This document shows positions 33,728 through 42,731 of a stretch of 48,663 nt of DNA, in pieces (position 1 is the first letter of the stretch; every line of letters begins with the position of its first letter). A program made the position numbers and the translations under genes. The DNA is taken from NCBI GenBank assembly GCA_003220055.1, contig QHRF01000081.1, positions 1-48,663 of the forward strand. The letters run 5' to 3'. This DNA is from Verrucomicrobiota bacterium (GTDB lineage Bacteria > Verrucomicrobiota > Verrucomicrobiia > Chthoniobacterales > UBA10450). The notes below the pieces were generated by a model that did not search any database, was not told where the DNA came from, and was given only the letters and a program-made list of their open reading frames with translations.

Positions 33728-34141
33728 TTAGAGATTCGCGAGCGCTTGCCGCGCTTTTTCCACATCCGATGGCCGCAGCACGATGATGCCCTTGGGCAAG
33801 GTCGCGCCGGTCGCGAAGTAAGCGTACTCGATGTTCACTTCCGCGCGCGAGAGCGCCTCGGCAATTTTTCCGAGAACGCCGCGCTCGTTGGCGGCATCAA
33901 TGCAAAGCACATCGTTCTCGAACGCGAGCACGCCGCGCTCGCCCAGCAGCATCAATGCTTTAGTTGGATCGCTCACAATCATCCGCACCACCGAATGATC
34001 GACCGTGTCCGAAACGGTGAGCGCGTGGATGTTGATTCCAGCTTTGGCCAGAGCTTCGCACACGCGCGCTAACGCTCCAGGGCGATTTTCAAGAAATACC
34101 GCAAGCTGTGTCGCCGTTTCCAGGGAGAGAATGGTTTTCAT
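33728..34141 (-). CDS. Tandem ACT-domain protein
   Basis: A 137-residue protein composed of two ACT domains. The first (about 1-70) has LENRPGALARVCEALAKAGINIHALTVSD; the second (about 70-137) has DAANERGVLGKIAEALSRAEVNIEYAYFA. ACT domains bind amino acids and regulate metabolic enzymes. Stand-alone tandem ACT proteins of this type are widespread and mostly uncharacterised. The divergent neighbour is an amino-acid permease, so an amino-acid sensing role is plausible but unproven. Confidence 0.88.
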   Translation of the reverse strand: MKTILSLETATQLAVFLENRPGALARVCEALAKAGINIHALTVSDTVDHSVVRMIVSDPTKALMLLGERGVLAFENDVLCIDAANERGVLGKIAEALSRAEVNIEYAYFATGATLPKGIIVLRPSDVEKARQALANL

Positions 34142-34237
34142 CTTGAGTTCACGATGACGCGGCCGGCCGCTTCTGACAATAGCGATCGTTCAAGCAATTA
34201 GCCAATCGCGCGCGCCAATGCCATTGTCGACCCCAAC

Positions 34238-35578
34238 GTGAACAAATCCCCCCAATCAGTCCGGCTGAATTCTGGAATTCCTCGACGAACCGTAGGCTTT
34301 TTCACCGCCTGCGGGATTGTGATTGCAAATATTATCGGCACCGGCGTCTTCACCAGTCTTGGATTTCAGGTCGCTGACATTCAGTCCGGTTTTGCTTTGC
34401 TCATGCTCTGGATTGTTGGCGGAGTCGCCGCGCTTTGCGGCGCGCTCTGCTACGGCGAGCTTAGCGCCGCGCTCCCGCGCTCCGGTGGCGAATATCATTT
34501 CCTTTCCGAAATTTATCATCCCGCTGTCGGTTTCATGGCTGGATTTATTTCAGCGACGGTCGGCTTCGCTGCGCCCATTGCACTCGCGGCCATGGCTTTC
34601 GGAAAATATTTTCGCGGGGTCTTTGATTTTGGTTCGCCCGTATTGCTTTCATTCGTGCTGGTGTGGATGGTCGCGCTTTTTCATTTTGGAAATCTTCGTC
34701 TTGGCAGCGCGTTCCAAAATCTATGGACGATCGTGAAACTGCTTTTGGTTGGCGTGCTGATTGGAGCCGGTTTGCTCATCGAAGAAAAACAGCCGATCAC
34801 TTTTTCCCCGCACGCTGCCGACACGATGTCGATCTTCAGCGGCGCGTTCGCAGTCGCGCTCGTTTACGTGATGTATTCTTACTCGGGCTGGAACGCGTCC
34901 AGTTACATCATTGGCGAAGTGAAAAATCCGGAACGCAACGTTCCGCGTTCGCTTCTCGCCGGCACACTCATCGTCATCGTGGCTTACGTCCTCCTGAATG
35001 CGGTTTTTCTGGCAACAACGCCGGAAGTCGAAATGCGTGGCCAACTCGAGGTTGGCCTGATCGCCGGCAGACACATTTTCGGAGAGAACGGCGGTCGCAT
35101 TGTCGGCGCGGTGATTTGTCTCGGGTTAATTTCCGCCGTCAGTTCCATGACCTGGATTGGACCGCGCGTCACCATGTCGATGGGCGAAGACCATTGGCTC
35201 TTGCGATTTCTCGGCCGCAAAAACACGGGGGGCGTCCCGGCGAACGCTGTCCTCGTTCAATTGCTGATCGTGAATCTCCTTTTGTTGACGCGTAGTTTCG
35301 AGCTCGTCGTCGTTTACATTCAATTCGCGCTTCTTCTCTGCTCGCTCCTAACTGTGATTGGAGTAATCGTGCTGCGCGCGTCCCGACCAAACGTCTCGCG
35401 ACCTTATCGCGTTTGGCTTTACCCCCTGCCGCCGCTCCTTTTCGCTGCCATCACCATTTGGATGATGATTTATCTTTTGATCTCAAAGACCACGGAATCG
35501 GTGGCCGGAATGGTTACGGCGATCGTCGGGTTCCTCCTTTACTTTTGCGCCGGGAAACGCGTCAGTGCTGGCCCATGA
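34238..35578 (+). CDS. APC-family amino acid permease (LAT-like)
   Basis: A 446-residue, roughly 12-helix transporter of the amino acid-polyamine-organocation superfamily. The N-terminal FFTACGIVIANIIGTGVFTSLGF contains the GxGIF-type helix-1 break (IGTGVF), and YHFLSEIYHPAVGFMAGF follows. The E-rich GYSGWNASSYIIGEVKNPERNVPRS segment in helix 6 is typical. It probably exchanges or imports amino acids; substrate is unknown. Its 3' end overlaps the next ORF in ATGA. The divergent ACT gene lies 96 bases upstream. Confidence 0.92.
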   Translation: MNKSPQSVRLNSGIPRRTVGFFTACGIVIANIIGTGVFTSLGFQVADIQSGFALLMLWIVGGVAALCGALCYGELSAALPRSGGEYHFLSEIYHPAVGFMAGFISATVGFAAPIALAAMAFGKYFRGVFDFGSPVLLSFVLVWMVALFHFGNLRLGSAFQNLWTIVKLLLVGVLIGAGLLIEEKQPITFSPHAADTMSIFSGAFAVALVYVMYSYSGWNASSYIIGEVKNPERNVPRSLLAGTLIVIVAYVLLNAVFLATTPEVEMRGQLEVGLIAGRHIFGENGGRIVGAVICLGLISAVSSMTWIGPRVTMSMGEDHWLLRFLGRKNTGGVPANAVLVQLLIVNLLLLTRSFELVVVYIQFALLLCSLLTVIGVIVLRASRPNVSRPYRVWLYPLPPLLFAAITIWMMIYLLISKTTESVAGMVTAIVGFLLYFCAGKRVSAGP

Positions 35579-36708
35579 AAAAAATCGCCGCGAGAAAGAT
35601 CACAAGCGCCAATCGGTCGATCTTCGCGCATGCCTGCCGCGCCGTAGCCTTCGGCGTAGGCGGGTCGATTTTCGCGTTGGCGCAAATTGCCCACGCGCAG
35701 CCGCCGCCGGACGACACCGCGCGCTTTCTCGCTGGTATGCCGCTTCCAAAAAACTCTCCGCTCGCTTCGCTGACCAGCGATCCGGCCTGGCAGGAGCACA
35801 CCGCTAATTTCGAACAGGCTTTCGCTAAACTAAACACCCGGCAGTTGGCAAAGCTGCACGCCTGGGAAGCGCAATATTTTCCGGAAGCGCAAAGTCAGGT
35901 TCCGGTCGTGTTCTACATGTTCAGCGGTCCCGATTTTCTCTACGTCGATCAATTCTTTCCACAAGCGTCCGTTTACATTCTCTGCGGAAAGGAATCGATG
36001 GGCCCGCCCCCCGCTCCACTGCAAATCGGCAATCTTGGGAGCGCGCTCCACAACCTCGAGCAAGAGATGTATTCCTCGCTTCGCTTCAGCTTTTTCATCA
36101 CGAAAGACATGAAGGTAAGTCTTGATTCGCAAGAACTGAAAGGCACCTTGCCGATCCTCTACGTTTTTCTCGCGCGCGCGGACAAATCGATCACCGACGT
36201 CAGCTTCGGCTCGTTGAGCTCCAGTGGACAATTCCAACAAAGCCGAGGCGGCGGCGGCGCGACCGGAGTGAGAATCAATTACATCGACAACCATTCGGGT
36301 CAGCAACAGACCCTTTACTATTTCACGACCGACATTTCCGACGGCGGCCTCGCCTCCAGCGGTTTCTTAAAATTTTGCGACCACTTCGGAGTCGGCTCCA
36401 GTTTTCTAAAATCATCGTCCTACTTGATGTTTGAACAAGGTTTCAGTCGCATCCGTAATTTCATCATCGACCACAGCGCTACGATCGTGCAGGACGATGC
36501 TGGCATTCCGCTTGCCGATTTCAATCGTGACAAATGGAACATTCGCGTCTTCGGCACCTACATCGGCCCGATCGAAATTTTCAAACAACACTATCAGCCG
36601 AAACTGAAGGAGATTTTCGAGCAGAGCGGTCCGCCACCGATTGAATTCAACTTCGGCTACCGCTGGAATTACAAAGAGAGCCACGTCATCGTGGCGACGC
36701 GCAATTAA
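35575..36708 (+). CDS. Secreted protein of unknown function
   Basis: A 377-residue protein whose first about 42 residues form a long signal peptide ending IAHAQPPPDD. The mature part is mixed alpha/beta, with YMFSGPDFLYVDQFFP and a C-terminal FNFGYRWNYKESHVIVATR. The ATG overlaps the permease stop (ATGA). The longer in-frame reading to 35413 lies inside the permease and is not used. I do not recognise a family. The convergent amidase gene stops one base downstream. Confidence 0.72.
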   Translation: MKKIAARKITSANRSIFAHACRAVAFGVGGSIFALAQIAHAQPPPDDTARFLAGMPLPKNSPLASLTSDPAWQEHTANFEQAFAKLNTRQLAKLHAWEAQYFPEAQSQVPVVFYMFSGPDFLYVDQFFPQASVYILCGKESMGPPPAPLQIGNLGSALHNLEQEMYSSLRFSFFITKDMKVSLDSQELKGTLPILYVFLARADKSITDVSFGSLSSSGQFQQSRGGGGATGVRINYIDNHSGQQQTLYYFTTDISDGGLASSGFLKFCDHFGVGSSFLKSSSYLMFEQGFSRIRNFIIDHSATIVQDDAGIPLADFNRDKWNIRVFGTYIGPIEIFKQHYQPKLKEIFEQSGPPPIEFNFGYRWNYKESHVIVATRN

Positions 36709-36709
36709 A

Positions 36710-37885
36710 TTATTCCTGGAACCGGTGGAACCAGGAATAGGGGAAAGCGTCCCCCGGGCAATCGGTTGCCCAGCGCGGCGGATTCATTTCGCGATGCGGC
36801 TTCACAATCGGGTAATGATCGCCCACTTTCCCGCAGCGTTGCCGGAGATAACGGATTAATTCTTCGCAGCAATCGAGTTGCGCGCGCGTCGGTTGATCGC
36901 GATTGAAATCGCCGACCAGACAAATGCCGAGCGCGATGTTGTTCAAGTAATCGCTGTGAACATGGCCGCCGTTGATTTGCCGCCGCCACCGGTCGCCCAC
37001 TTCAATTTGCCCATTGCCGGTCGAAGTCCCATTCCCGATGACGAAATGATAAGCGAGCCCATTTTGCATTCGGCGAATGCGCCGGTGGTAGTAATCGAAT
37101 GCGGCCGCGTTCCCCTGACGCGTTCCGCTGTTGTGCACAACAATATATTGCCAGCGACTCCGCGCGACTGGGGCGCGATCGATTTGATTGCGAACTGAAG
37201 CCGTCAGATAACGATAACCGGCGCCGGTGCTGCTACTCCGGCCGCCGCCACCGAATAATCGCGCCCAGAAACCGCGCGGTTTCTCGTAACCATATTTCTC
37301 GATCGTTAATTGTTCCGGCTCTTCAACCGGCGCAGCCAGCGCAGATTTCGCTCTCGGCAGAGGAGATGGAGGCGCGCTGGGACTTGGAACCGCCATTGCG
37401 CGCGGCGGTGTCGCGCTCGCTTGCGCCGCCGGAGTTTCGCTGGGTTTTGGCGAAGCCTTTTTGTGCGGCGACGGCGATTTTTCGGCGCCGGTTTTCTTTT
37501 TTTTCTTTCCTTTTAGCGACGCTTCTTTCGCTGGAGACTTCTTCGCTTTCGGCTTTGGCGTGGCCTCCGGCGTTTCGCTCGGAGTCGGCGAAGCTTCGGG
37601 TTCTTCCGCCGGCGTTTTCCGTGCTTTCGCCTTTGGTTTCGGCGACGGCGACGGCGAAGACGCTTTCTTTCTCTTGTGCGAGGAAGTTTTTGGTGTCGGG
37701 CTCGGCGATTCCTCCGGCGATGGTGAATTCACGGCGCGAGCCTTCAGAATTCGCGTCGGTTTCTCCTGGTCGGTTTGTTGCGCCTGAAGGACAAAGCCGC
37801 CAATGGCCGCGCTAAGCGCGAGAAAACCACAAACGCGGAAACGTAACACTGCTGCGCAGCGTAACAGAGTGTCACGCACGATCAA
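36710..37885 (-). CDS. Secreted N-acetylmuramoyl-L-alanine amidase with long basic linker
   Basis: A 391-residue protein. The N-terminus is a signal peptide (about 1-35). The linker (about 44-190) is a low-complexity Lys/Pro/Ser/Ala tract, similar in composition to histone H1 tails. The C-terminal amidase_2 (PGRP/T7 lysozyme-like) domain, from about 243, has zinc ligands H251 (VVHNSG), H364 (VKPHRE) and C376 (TDCPGD). It would cleave the amide between MurNAc and L-Ala in peptidoglycan. The basic linker would bind cell-wall or nucleic-acid polyanions. It is downstream of a YihY gene on the same strand by 27 bases. Confidence 0.9.
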   Translation of the reverse strand: MIVRDTLLRCAAVLRFRVCGFLALSAAIGGFVLQAQQTDQEKPTRILKARAVNSPSPEESPSPTPKTSSHKRKKASSPSPSPKPKAKARKTPAEEPEASPTPSETPEATPKPKAKKSPAKEASLKGKKKKKTGAEKSPSPHKKASPKPSETPAAQASATPPRAMAVPSPSAPPSPLPRAKSALAAPVEEPEQLTIEKYGYEKPRGFWARLFGGGGRSSSTGAGYRYLTASVRNQIDRAPVARSRWQYIVVHNSGTRQGNAAAFDYYHRRIRRMQNGLAYHFVIGNGTSTGNGQIEVGDRWRRQINGGHVHSDYLNNIALGICLVGDFNRDQPTRAQLDCCEELIRYLRQRCGKVGDHYPIVKPHREMNPPRWATDCPGDAFPYSWFHRFQE

Positions 37886-37912
37886 CCGGCAACGAAATCA
37901 AAACGTCGCCAA

Positions 37913-38800
37913 TTACGCCGGCTGCATCGCTGATTCCCGCGCTTCGGATTTGCCACGCTTTTCTCGTTCGCGGCGAAGAATCGCGTTCAGTTTGCCGCCG
38001 AGCAGCAGGAACAAACAAGTGAGATACATCCAGGTCAGCAAAATGATGATCGACGCCAGCGCGAGATACGTTGCGTCGTAACGGCTGTAGCGAGCAACGT
38101 AGAGCTGAAAAAGTTTCGTTACCGTGATCCAGCCTACCGAGAAAAAAATCGCGCCAGGCAATGCCTGACGAAAGGTCAAATAATTCTCAGGCGTAAGAAG
38201 ATACAGCCAAAGGGCTAGGATCACGAGAGCGATGGCCGTGAGCGGAAGATTCAGCGCAGCCACCCATTGCTGCAGTGGCACTGTCAGTTGAAAATTGACT
38301 TCGGCAATTCCAGCCAGCGTTTCGCCGAAGACCATGGCGTTAAAACAAACCAGAATTATGATGCCGAACCAAAACAGAAGCAAAAACGAGATGATGTACT
38401 TCGACCACCAATTGCGTGGCTCAGTGACTCCGTAGGTATGGCTTAATGCCTTCGAGATCGTCGCAATGAAGACCGTGCCGCAATAAATCCCAAGCAGGAT
38501 GCCGGCGTTTGCCAGTAGTCCGCTCGAGCCGGTGACGACCACGTTTGCGGCAGCGGCATCGAGGATGTCCTGGACCTTCGGGTCCGGCGGCATAAAACTT
38601 TTCAAAACATTGAAAATTCCGTGCAACTTTGCCGGATCGGTTCCGAACAGCCCGATCAGATGCCAGAGAAAGAGGAGCATCGGCGCCAGCGCAACTAAAA
38701 GCGTGTAAGCCATCTGCGCGGCCAGACCGGTGGTGTTATCGGTCGCGGTTTCCCACACCAACCGTCGAAACACTTTCCAGATCATGCGCAATAATTTCAC
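37913..38800 (-). CDS. YihY/BrkB-family inner membrane protein
   Basis: A 295-residue integral membrane protein with about six helices. It has the family plan: TTGLAAQMAYTLLVALAPMLLFLWHLIG, then a soluble-loop segment, RNWWSKYIISFLLLFWFGIIILV, and PGAIFFSVGWITVTKLFQLYVARYSRYDATYLALASIIILLTWMY. YihY/BrkB proteins are poorly understood; a ribonuclease BN label in older annotation is not supported. The basic C-terminus is RREREKRGKSEAR. It precedes the amidase gene in the same operon. Confidence 0.92.
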   Translation of the reverse strand: MKLLRMIWKVFRRLVWETATDNTTGLAAQMAYTLLVALAPMLLFLWHLIGLFGTDPAKLHGIFNVLKSFMPPDPKVQDILDAAAANVVVTGSSGLLANAGILLGIYCGTVFIATISKALSHTYGVTEPRNWWSKYIISFLLLFWFGIIILVCFNAMVFGETLAGIAEVNFQLTVPLQQWVAALNLPLTAIALVILALWLYLLTPENYLTFRQALPGAIFFSVGWITVTKLFQLYVARYSRYDATYLALASIIILLTWMYLTCLFLLLGGKLNAILRREREKRGKSEARESAMQPA

Positions 38801-38881
38801 ACTTTTCAGAGTTTACTTTGCCGACCGGAAATATCCATTAAACTTGCGTCGCATCGCCGGCGGAAAGATCGACATCGCATC

Positions 38882-39961
38882 GTGAAAAGAATTTTGATCC
38901 TCACTGCCGGTTTCGGTGAAGGGCATAACAGCGCGGCAAGAGGAATTCGCGCCGGCCTGGCCCGGGTTGCGCCAAAAGTTGAAGTCGAATTGCGCGATTT
39001 GTTCCCGGAAACGTTTGGCGCATTCAATGAAATTGTCCGCCGCACGTATCTGGCGCTGATAAACCGCTGGCCGAAATCATGGGGCTACGTTTACAACTGG
39101 CTCGATCGGAAAAAGGATTTCGACCAACGACTCCAACGATTTCACGGCCTCAAGAAAAATCTTGGCCGCTTGCTCGATCGTTTTCAACCGGACGTCGTCG
39201 TCTCCACATTTCCACCGTATCCTTATTTGTTGGATCAGATCTTGGGAAGCGGACGCCGTTGCAAAAACATCGCCGTCGTTACCGACTCGATTACGGTCAA
39301 CGCGATTTGGTATCGCTCGCCGGCCGATTACTTTTTCGTCGCCAACGAAAAAAGCGCGGCCGTCGTTCACAATGGCGGAGTGCCGCCGGAAAAAATTAAA
39401 GTGTTCGGTTTTCCAGTCAGCCCACGGTTTGCTGATTTCACCAAAGATCGACCATCGCCGGCAGCAGTCGTTCCTCGCGTTCTCTATGTCATTAACGCCG
39501 GCACGCGCCGCGCGCCGCAGCTCGTGCGGAAACTTGTCGAGCTCGATATTCAGCTAACTGTCACCGTGGGTCGCGACGAGAAACTTCACCGGGCGATCGA
39601 GAAAGCGGCGGGCAACCGCGAAATCGATATTTTCGGTTGGACCGATGAGATGCCGCGTCTGCTTTGCGGAAATCATTTGCTCATTGGTAAAGCCGGTGGC
39701 GCTACGGTCCAGGAAACTATCGCCGCTGGATGCCCGATGATCATCAATCACGTCGTTTCCGGGCAAGAAGAAGGTAACGCGCGACTCATCGTTGAAACAA
39801 ACTCCGGCGCGATCGCGCTTTCGAACGATGAAGTCGTCGCACAAATTCGGCGCGCTTTCGCAAGCGACGCGAAGCAGTGGCACCAATGGTCGGCGAACAT
39901 CGGCAAACTGAGCCGCCCGCGCGCGTCTCTCGACATCGCCGCATTTTTGTTGTCGCTCTAA
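38882..39961 (+). CDS. MGDG-synthase-like (MurG-fold) glycosyltransferase
   Basis: A 359-residue GT28-type enzyme. It begins KRILILTAGFGEGHNSAARGI, the nucleotide/lipid-facing loop of monogalactosyldiacylglycerol synthase. Its C-terminal domain has GKAGGATVQETIAAGCPMIINHVVSGQEEGNARLI, which binds the sugar nucleotide. It resembles processive diacylglycerol glucosyl- or galactosyltransferases, so glycolipid synthesis is likely; the sugar is not shown. The start is a GTG at 38882, six bases after an AAGATCGACAT motif copy. It overlaps the convergent nagA by 4 bases. Confidence 0.88.
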   Translation: MKRILILTAGFGEGHNSAARGIRAGLARVAPKVEVELRDLFPETFGAFNEIVRRTYLALINRWPKSWGYVYNWLDRKKDFDQRLQRFHGLKKNLGRLLDRFQPDVVVSTFPPYPYLLDQILGSGRRCKNIAVVTDSITVNAIWYRSPADYFFVANEKSAAVVHNGGVPPEKIKVFGFPVSPRFADFTKDRPSPAAVVPRVLYVINAGTRRAPQLVRKLVELDIQLTVTVGRDEKLHRAIEKAAGNREIDIFGWTDEMPRLLCGNHLLIGKAGGATVQETIAAGCPMIINHVVSGQEEGNARLIVETNSGAIALSNDEVVAQIRRAFASDAKQWHQWSANIGKLSRPRASLDIAAFLLSL

Positions 39962-41106
39962 CGCCGAAAAACTTCTTCGCCGGCAACGAATGTTCGGAGG
40001 ACTTCGAGCTCCGGCGAAATGATGACTAGGTCGGCGACGCCGCCGATTTTAAATTGGCCTTTGCCAGTCAGACCGATCACGAATGCAGGCGTATCGGTCG
40101 CCATGGCAATAGCTTCGTGCAACGGTACGCCGACTTTCGTAACCATCGTGCGAACGAGATCGATCATGCGCGACGCGCTGCCGGCGAGCGCGGAACGATC
40201 CGCGAGCAGACAGACGCCTTTCTCGACAATGCACTTGTTCCCATAGAGCGAAAATTTCGAGCCGTCCTTTAAACCGGCGCCGGCGGTGGCATCAGTGACG
40301 AGGCAAATGCCAGTGAAATTTTTGGCGCGATACAACATTTTCATCAGCGTCGGCGAAACGTGATGACCGTCGGCGATGAGTTCGCAAATGATCCCCGGTT
40401 CGCTCATCGCGAACTCGAGCAAACCGGCAACGCGATCGATCCCGCGGCGACGCGTGCTCGACATGCAATTGAAGGTGTGTGTGACGCTCCGCATTCCATG
40501 CTCAAACGCGGTGCGCGCGTGGTCTTCCCATGCGTCGCTGTGACCACCGCTGGCAGAGATGTTGCGTTCACGCAATTCATCGATCAGGGCGAGTGCGCCG
40601 GGCAATTCCGGAGCGAGCGTCATTCTTTTGATCATGTCGCTGTGATTGAGCAAAGGTTTGTACATTCTTCGAGTCGGTTTTCCCATTAAGCTCGCGCGTT
40701 GCGCACCCGGCTTCGTTTTCGAAATGAATGGACCTTCAACATGCACGCCGGCGATTTGTTTTATCGACGACTTAGCGTCGCGGACCCGGTTAACTACTTT
40801 GACAATGCTTTTGATGGGCGCGGTCGCAGTGGTTAACAGCAGCGACGTCGTCCCGCCGCTCGCGTGATAATCGCAGATCGTGCGAAAAGCTTTGGTCGAC
40901 GCCTGCATTGTGTCGCGACCCATCGCGCCGTGGACATGAAGATCGATGAAGCCGGGCGCGAGATAATTGCCTTCGAGATCGACAACCGTTTCGCCCGTCG
41001 CCGCAGCGTGCGCGCGAATCGCCGTGATCATCCCGTTTTCAACAACCAGGTCCAATCCGTCGCGAACGCCATTCGGGAAAATCAAACGCCCGTTCTTGAA
41101 GGTCAT
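39958..41106 (-). CDS. nagA: N-acetylglucosamine-6-phosphate deacetylase
   Basis: NagA removes the acetyl group from GlcNAc-6-phosphate in amino sugar recycling. The 382-residue amidohydrolase has the metal site H57-V-H59 (DLHVHG), E124 (HVEGPF), HSDA, THTFNCMS and the catalytic Asp in LVTDATAG. The start at 41106 (MTFKNGRLIF) is chosen over 41145 as the normal family start. It is divergent from the flavoprotein gene, with 53 bases between. No nagB is near. Confidence 0.95.
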   Translation of the reverse strand: MTFKNGRLIFPNGVRDGLDLVVENGMITAIRAHAAATGETVVDLEGNYLAPGFIDLHVHGAMGRDTMQASTKAFRTICDYHASGGTTSLLLTTATAPIKSIVKVVNRVRDAKSSIKQIAGVHVEGPFISKTKPGAQRASLMGKPTRRMYKPLLNHSDMIKRMTLAPELPGALALIDELRERNISASGGHSDAWEDHARTAFEHGMRSVTHTFNCMSSTRRRGIDRVAGLLEFAMSEPGIICELIADGHHVSPTLMKMLYRAKNFTGICLVTDATAGAGLKDGSKFSLYGNKCIVEKGVCLLADRSALAGSASRMIDLVRTMVTKVGVPLHEAIAMATDTPAFVIGLTGKGQFKIGGVADLVIISPELEVLRTFVAGEEVFRR

Positions 41107-41159
41107 TAAGGGAACACAATTGCGTTTGGCGCGGCCAAAGTCCATCCTCTCTCTCAGCG

Positions 41160-42701
41160 ATGGAGTTCGATTACGATGTCGTGATCATCGGTGGCGCTTT
41201 CTCCGGTGCGGCCACGGCGCTCATGATCAAGCGCAAACATCCGGCCGCGCGCGTGCTCATTATCGAGAAGAATGCCGCGTTCGATCGCAAAGTCGGCGAA
41301 TCGACCACGGAAGTGAGCAGTTGCTACATGACGCGGATTCTTGGCCTGGCGAATTATCTCGGCCACGAGCAGCTCGCCAAGCAGGGACTGCGAATGTGGT
41401 TTTGCAATTCGATGGAGCAACGCTTCGACGATTGCGTTGAGATCGGACCGCGCTACTCGGCGCGTGTGCAAACATTTCAAGTCGATCGCGCAAAACTCGA
41501 TTCACATTTGCTGCAATGCGCGGTGGACACCGGCTGCGAATTATTGCGCCCGGCGAAAGTCACCAGGATCGAGCTTGATGGGCCATATAGGTCTCATGTG
41601 TCCTACGGGACAGATGGGTCGCAACACACAATCTGCGCGCGCTGGCTGATCGACGCGAGCGGCCGCGCGACGTTGCTCGCGCGCAAGCTCGGTCACTATC
41701 GGCCGAACAACGAGCATCCGATCAATGCGGTCTGGGCGCGGTTCACTGGTGTGAAAGATTGGGATAGTTATGACTGGCGGGAAAAATTTCGTGATTACAT
41801 GGACGCCTGCCGGACCGCGCGTTCATGGGCGACGAACCATTTGATGGGACACGGTTGGTGGTGCTGGATCATTCCACTCCGCGGCGGCGATGTGAGCGCC
41901 GGAATTGTTTACGATAGCCGAATCTTCCAATTGCCCGAGGGCGCGAAGATCGCCGAACGATTGCACGCGCACATTCTGGCGAATCCGGTCGGACGTGAAA
42001 TTTTTCGCGACGCCCACGCGATCGAAGGCGACGTGCACGCGTTTTCGGCGCTGCCGTATTACACCGAAAAAGTTGGCGATGACGGCTGGGCCTGCGTCGG
42101 CGACGCGGCGGGATTTATCGATCCGCTTTACAGCCCGGGCCTCGACTTTTGTTCCTACACCAGCAACTACGTCGCCGATTTCGTCGGACGAAATCTTGCT
42201 GGCGAAGATGTGACGGCAACCGTCACGCACTACAACGAGCAATATCCGATCATGTATCGATCGTGGTTCGAGGCGCTTTACAAAGATAAATATTATTACA
42301 TGGGCGACGCCGAGCTGATGTCGGCCGGTTTCCTGCTCGATGTGGCGTCGTATTATTTCGGACTGGTAATTCCGGCGTACCGAAACCCTGAGGAAGCCTT
42401 TCTCGTGCTGCCATTTCACGGCCGGCGTGGGCGGATCGCGGCGAGCGCGATGAAATTTTACAATCGTCGCCTGGTCGCGCTAGCCAAACGCCGATTGGCC
42501 ACGGGCCATTTCGCAAGGCATAATGCCGGTTGGCGGGAACTATACGATGGCTTCGTCCCGGATTTTCGCGTGACGAAATTGCTGCGCAAAGGATTATTGC
42601 GTTGGTGGAAAGCCGAACTAACGAATCTGCGGCTGATATTCGCCTCGCCGGCGACCACGCCGGCCAAGCGAAGCGAAGCGGGCACACCGCTGGAAGCGTG
42701 A
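41160..42701 (+). CDS. FAD-dependent oxidoreductase, flavin halogenase/geranylgeranyl reductase-like
   Basis: A 513-residue flavoprotein. The dinucleotide-binding motif GGAFSG is at 11-16 (YDVVIIGGAFSGAATALMI), with E36 for the ribose. A VGESTTEVSS segment (45-54) is the marker of the tryptophan-halogenase-like superfamily. A WWCWIIP segment at 233-239 resembles the halogenase GWxWxIP, though the first Gly position holds Trp, so halogenation is not assured. GDAAGFIDPLYSPGLD is the second FAD motif. It lies next to an LpxL-like acyltransferase, which hints at lipid or polyene modification. The TGA stop is in the same frame as the downstream gene. Confidence 0.82.
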   Translation: MEFDYDVVIIGGAFSGAATALMIKRKHPAARVLIIEKNAAFDRKVGESTTEVSSCYMTRILGLANYLGHEQLAKQGLRMWFCNSMEQRFDDCVEIGPRYSARVQTFQVDRAKLDSHLLQCAVDTGCELLRPAKVTRIELDGPYRSHVSYGTDGSQHTICARWLIDASGRATLLARKLGHYRPNNEHPINAVWARFTGVKDWDSYDWREKFRDYMDACRTARSWATNHLMGHGWWCWIIPLRGGDVSAGIVYDSRIFQLPEGAKIAERLHAHILANPVGREIFRDAHAIEGDVHAFSALPYYTEKVGDDGWACVGDAAGFIDPLYSPGLDFCSYTSNYVADFVGRNLAGEDVTATVTHYNEQYPIMYRSWFEALYKDKYYYMGDAELMSAGFLLDVASYYFGLVIPAYRNPEEAFLVLPFHGRRGRIAASAMKFYNRRLVALAKRRLATGHFARHNAGWRELYDGFVPDFRVTKLLRKGLLRWWKAELTNLRLIFASPATTPAKRSEAGTPLEA

Positions 42702-42731
42702 CCGGCGCGGAGCGCCACTGGTGGCACGGCT

